From the NCBI RefSeq assembly GCF_001039355.2, contig NW_019775693.1, forward strand, positions 80,341-144,340: DNA of 64,000 nt, in the 5' to 3' direction. The DNA comes from Lingula anatina. Taxonomy: Eukaryota > Brachiopoda > Lingulata > Lingulida > Lingulidae. Made by a program: the position numbers and the translations under genes. Within the stretch, counting starts at the first letter, position 1, and the number at the start of each line of letters is the position of its first letter. The notes under the pieces are model-generated. The model did not search any database, had not been told where the DNA came from, and saw only the letters and a program-made list of their open reading frames with translations. Positions 61,939-64,000 of this stretch are shown here, piece by piece.

Positions 61939-62684
61939 GTAAGTATCACCCAGTCTGTTGATCTAAATATGTAACTTTTAGAATATTCTGAGATTTTAAA
62001 TGTTGAAATCATAATTTTGGTAAAAATTAAAAAAGGAGGCAAATAAAGTGATGTACATGGGAAATGAAAGAGAAAGACTTGAAGGAATATAATGTGTATA
62101 CACTGCAACCATTCTGCTTAAGGCAGCGATTATTTTTTTCTATTTTGGCACATATAGCCGCGTAACCAGCCATACTTTACACCTGCTGTTCTCAGAGTTT
62201 ATTTGTATTGAGAACTCAATCTGTTCAGAGCCTCTAACAAAACAAGATGCTATTTCTAACAGGAGGAGGCACTCAGCTAAATCACTGTGAGAATCAAATT
62301 TGTTTTGCTTGATAAAACTGACAGAAAGAAGCTGGGCTTTTTACCAACTCACACTGCAGATTTTCAGTGTGCTAGAATTGGAGTAACTTATTTTTCAAAT
62401 GGGTTACTTTTTAGCCACTGAATTTTTTTCTGTCAAAATTTCTGTTCAAAATTTGTCACCAAGAATCCACTTACTGTCATGTCAGGTTTGATGGTGTGTG
62501 CTTATTATATTCATTTTGATGGAGAGACACACAACTACATTTCCTCCCCTGATGGTATCTCCCCGTAAGCTGGGTATGCTTGGCATTTTTATCAGATTGA
62601 GTTATGCCTTGCATCCACATTCCCTTGTCAAATGCTGTCCATCTAATGGAGTATTATTCTAGCAAAGGAGCAGCTGCGTTATGA

Positions 62685-62685
<1 letters not shown>

Positions 62686-62766
<81 letters not shown>
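62686..62766. repeat. (TG)n-(AG)n compound microsatellite
   Basis: About 18 TG units then about 22 AG units. A further GA-rich run follows at about 62885-62940. Open frames on both strands here are repeat artefacts. Confidence 0.97.
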
Positions 62767-62771
<5 letters not shown>

Positions 62772-63792
62772 ATGCACAGAGAGAGAGAGTAGTAGTGAGT
62801 TTGTGTGACAGAGAGAGTGAAAGATCCAGAAAGAACAGGGCGAAAGAGAGTGTGTGTGTTTGTGCAAGTGAGTAAGAGAGTCATTGAGAGAGAGAGAGAG
62901 AGAGAGATAGATAGAGAGAGAGAGAAAGAGAGAGAGAGAGGGTGAGTGTGCGTACATGCATGCATTAGACAAGAAAAGAGAAATTTGAAAAGTGATGGAT
63001 ATGAGCCTGATCTCTGACCTCAGAATAAACTTGTCTATTTATACAAGGGAAAAAGCAGCTGGCAGATCTTTTTGCCAAGTTTCAATGTCAGTTGCCTGAT
63101 TGATGGCTGTTGGCAGGAATGTTGTTCAATGCTTTACATACAATCAGATGCTTCTATACTCACTTATCAACTTCTAAAAATTTTGGCCACAAATTAAGAT
63201 GAATTATCATTTTAAAACATATCTTTAGTCATTTTAATGATCTCCACCCTATAGTGAATTTTTTATATTGGAAAAAGAAGTGTAATTGAATTTTTTTATT
63301 TGTTTTTGAGAAAAGAAAATTCTGGAATCACAACTGGGTGTCTGGTTTGTCTGCACACATTGGCCCCAGGCCACACAAAGTTTTGACTACAGTTTTCTCT
63401 CATGACTTCATTCCCAGCAGATGAGAAGATGACAACTATCAGTCTGTCCAGAAGGGTCATCTGGTGCATCTCCCAGACACTATCATCAGACATGTGCCTC
63501 TAACAGAAAGACAAAACTTGTACTCTTTGAATACCACCCAGATGAAAGAGAAATATTCAGCATCACTATTATTAAAATCTCTAATACTTATATCTGAGCT
63601 TGGCAAAGTAAATGATAATGGCTTGAAGATCAAAGGGGGTTTTCACCTGTATTGTCTATTCTGGGAATTTGCTAATTATTGTGCACTTCCCTTGATGTCA
63701 TTTTGTCATTTGATTTGCAAATGTGCTCTTGTATTTATTCCTAGAATGCATTAAGAGCCGTTGATTATTGATGTCAAATGATTCTCCTTTAG

Positions 63793-63844
63793 GATTATAG
63801 CTAATTTGAAATCTACGTACATACCTGGAAGACCAATAAAAATG
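63793..63844 (+). CDS. TMEM135: TMEM135, possible exon 8
   Basis: 52 nt between TCTCCTTTAG and AATG|GTAAAA, phase 2 in and phase 0 out. The split codon is Lys, followed by IIANLKSTYIPGRPIKM. It lies where the human protein leaves the conserved membrane block and enters a variable loop, so homology cannot settle it. The donor is weak. If unspliced, the frame runs ten codons to a TGA and an AATAAA occurs at 63929-63934, so a truncated isoform is also possible. Confidence 0.45.
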
Positions 63845-63975
63845 GTAAAATCTCTTTTACCAATACTCATTTGATCAGTTAAGGCATGATTGTGTTTGTG
63901 CATGTATTTAATTACAATACATTTTCCAATAAAAATATGACGTGATGAGAAATAGAGAATTACAAAGGTTTACCT

Positions 63976-63999
63976 AAAAAAAAAAAAAAAAAAAAAAAA
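63976..63999. repeat. Poly-A run at window edge
   Basis: About 24 A ending one base before the window edge. Its continuation is not visible. Confidence 0.85.
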
Positions 64000-64000
64000 G

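Noticed and set aside
62679-62972. Frames on both strands with Cys-Val, Glu-Arg or Ser-Leu runs
   Set aside because: Artefacts of the TG and AG repeats.

Overview
The window is nuclear DNA of an invertebrate bilaterian animal. It is AT-rich and intron-rich, with GT-AG introns of up to about 12 kb, many microsatellites and short inverted-repeat elements. The gene set (a six-cysteine insulin, a Frizzled-4 receptor, TMEM135) fits a lophotrochozoan or invertebrate deuterostome. I cannot fix the phylum from sequence alone.

Layout, all main genes on the plus strand. (1) 1-8.9 kb: a gene with two possible non-coding 5' exons (about 4.05-4.14 kb and 5680-5808) and one coding exon (6903-8372) for a 489-residue type II membrane protein. 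Its lumenal domain resembles five-bladed propeller mannoside enzymes. (2) 8.9-20.2 kb: gene-free and rich in short DNA-transposon relics, including three copies of one element family, a 969-bp inverted-repeat element and a perfect 70-bp palindrome. (3) 20.2-28.2 kb: an insulin gene. Signal peptide and B chain are in one exon (20742-20904); C peptide, A chain and a C-terminal extension are in a second (27730-28070). A 6825-bp phase-1 intron separates them at the position conserved in insulin genes. (4) 28.2-32.6 kb: gene-free, with a large AT-cored foldback repeat. (5) 33059-34834: an intact single-exon Frizzled-4. (6) 34.8-42.9 kb: no gene seen. (7) 42943 to the end: the 5' part of TMEM135, with exons 1-8 and a possible ninth. 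Its first intron holds a small antisense two-membrane-helix ORF (44206-44499).

The main results are two. TMEM135 carries two consecutive 90-nt exons (47309-47398 and 47845-47934) with the same phase. Each encodes a version of the same segment, and only one fits the length of the vertebrate protein, which is the signature of mutually exclusive splicing. FZD4 and TMEM135 are also neighbours on human 11q14, so the window appears to preserve an ancient bilaterian gene pair; the long TMEM135 introns are candidate sites for FZD4 regulatory DNA.

The other genes are not known to share a pathway. Insulin is a secreted hormone, FZD4 a Wnt receptor, TMEM135 a peroxisome/mitochondria-linked membrane protein, and the first gene a probable Golgi enzyme.
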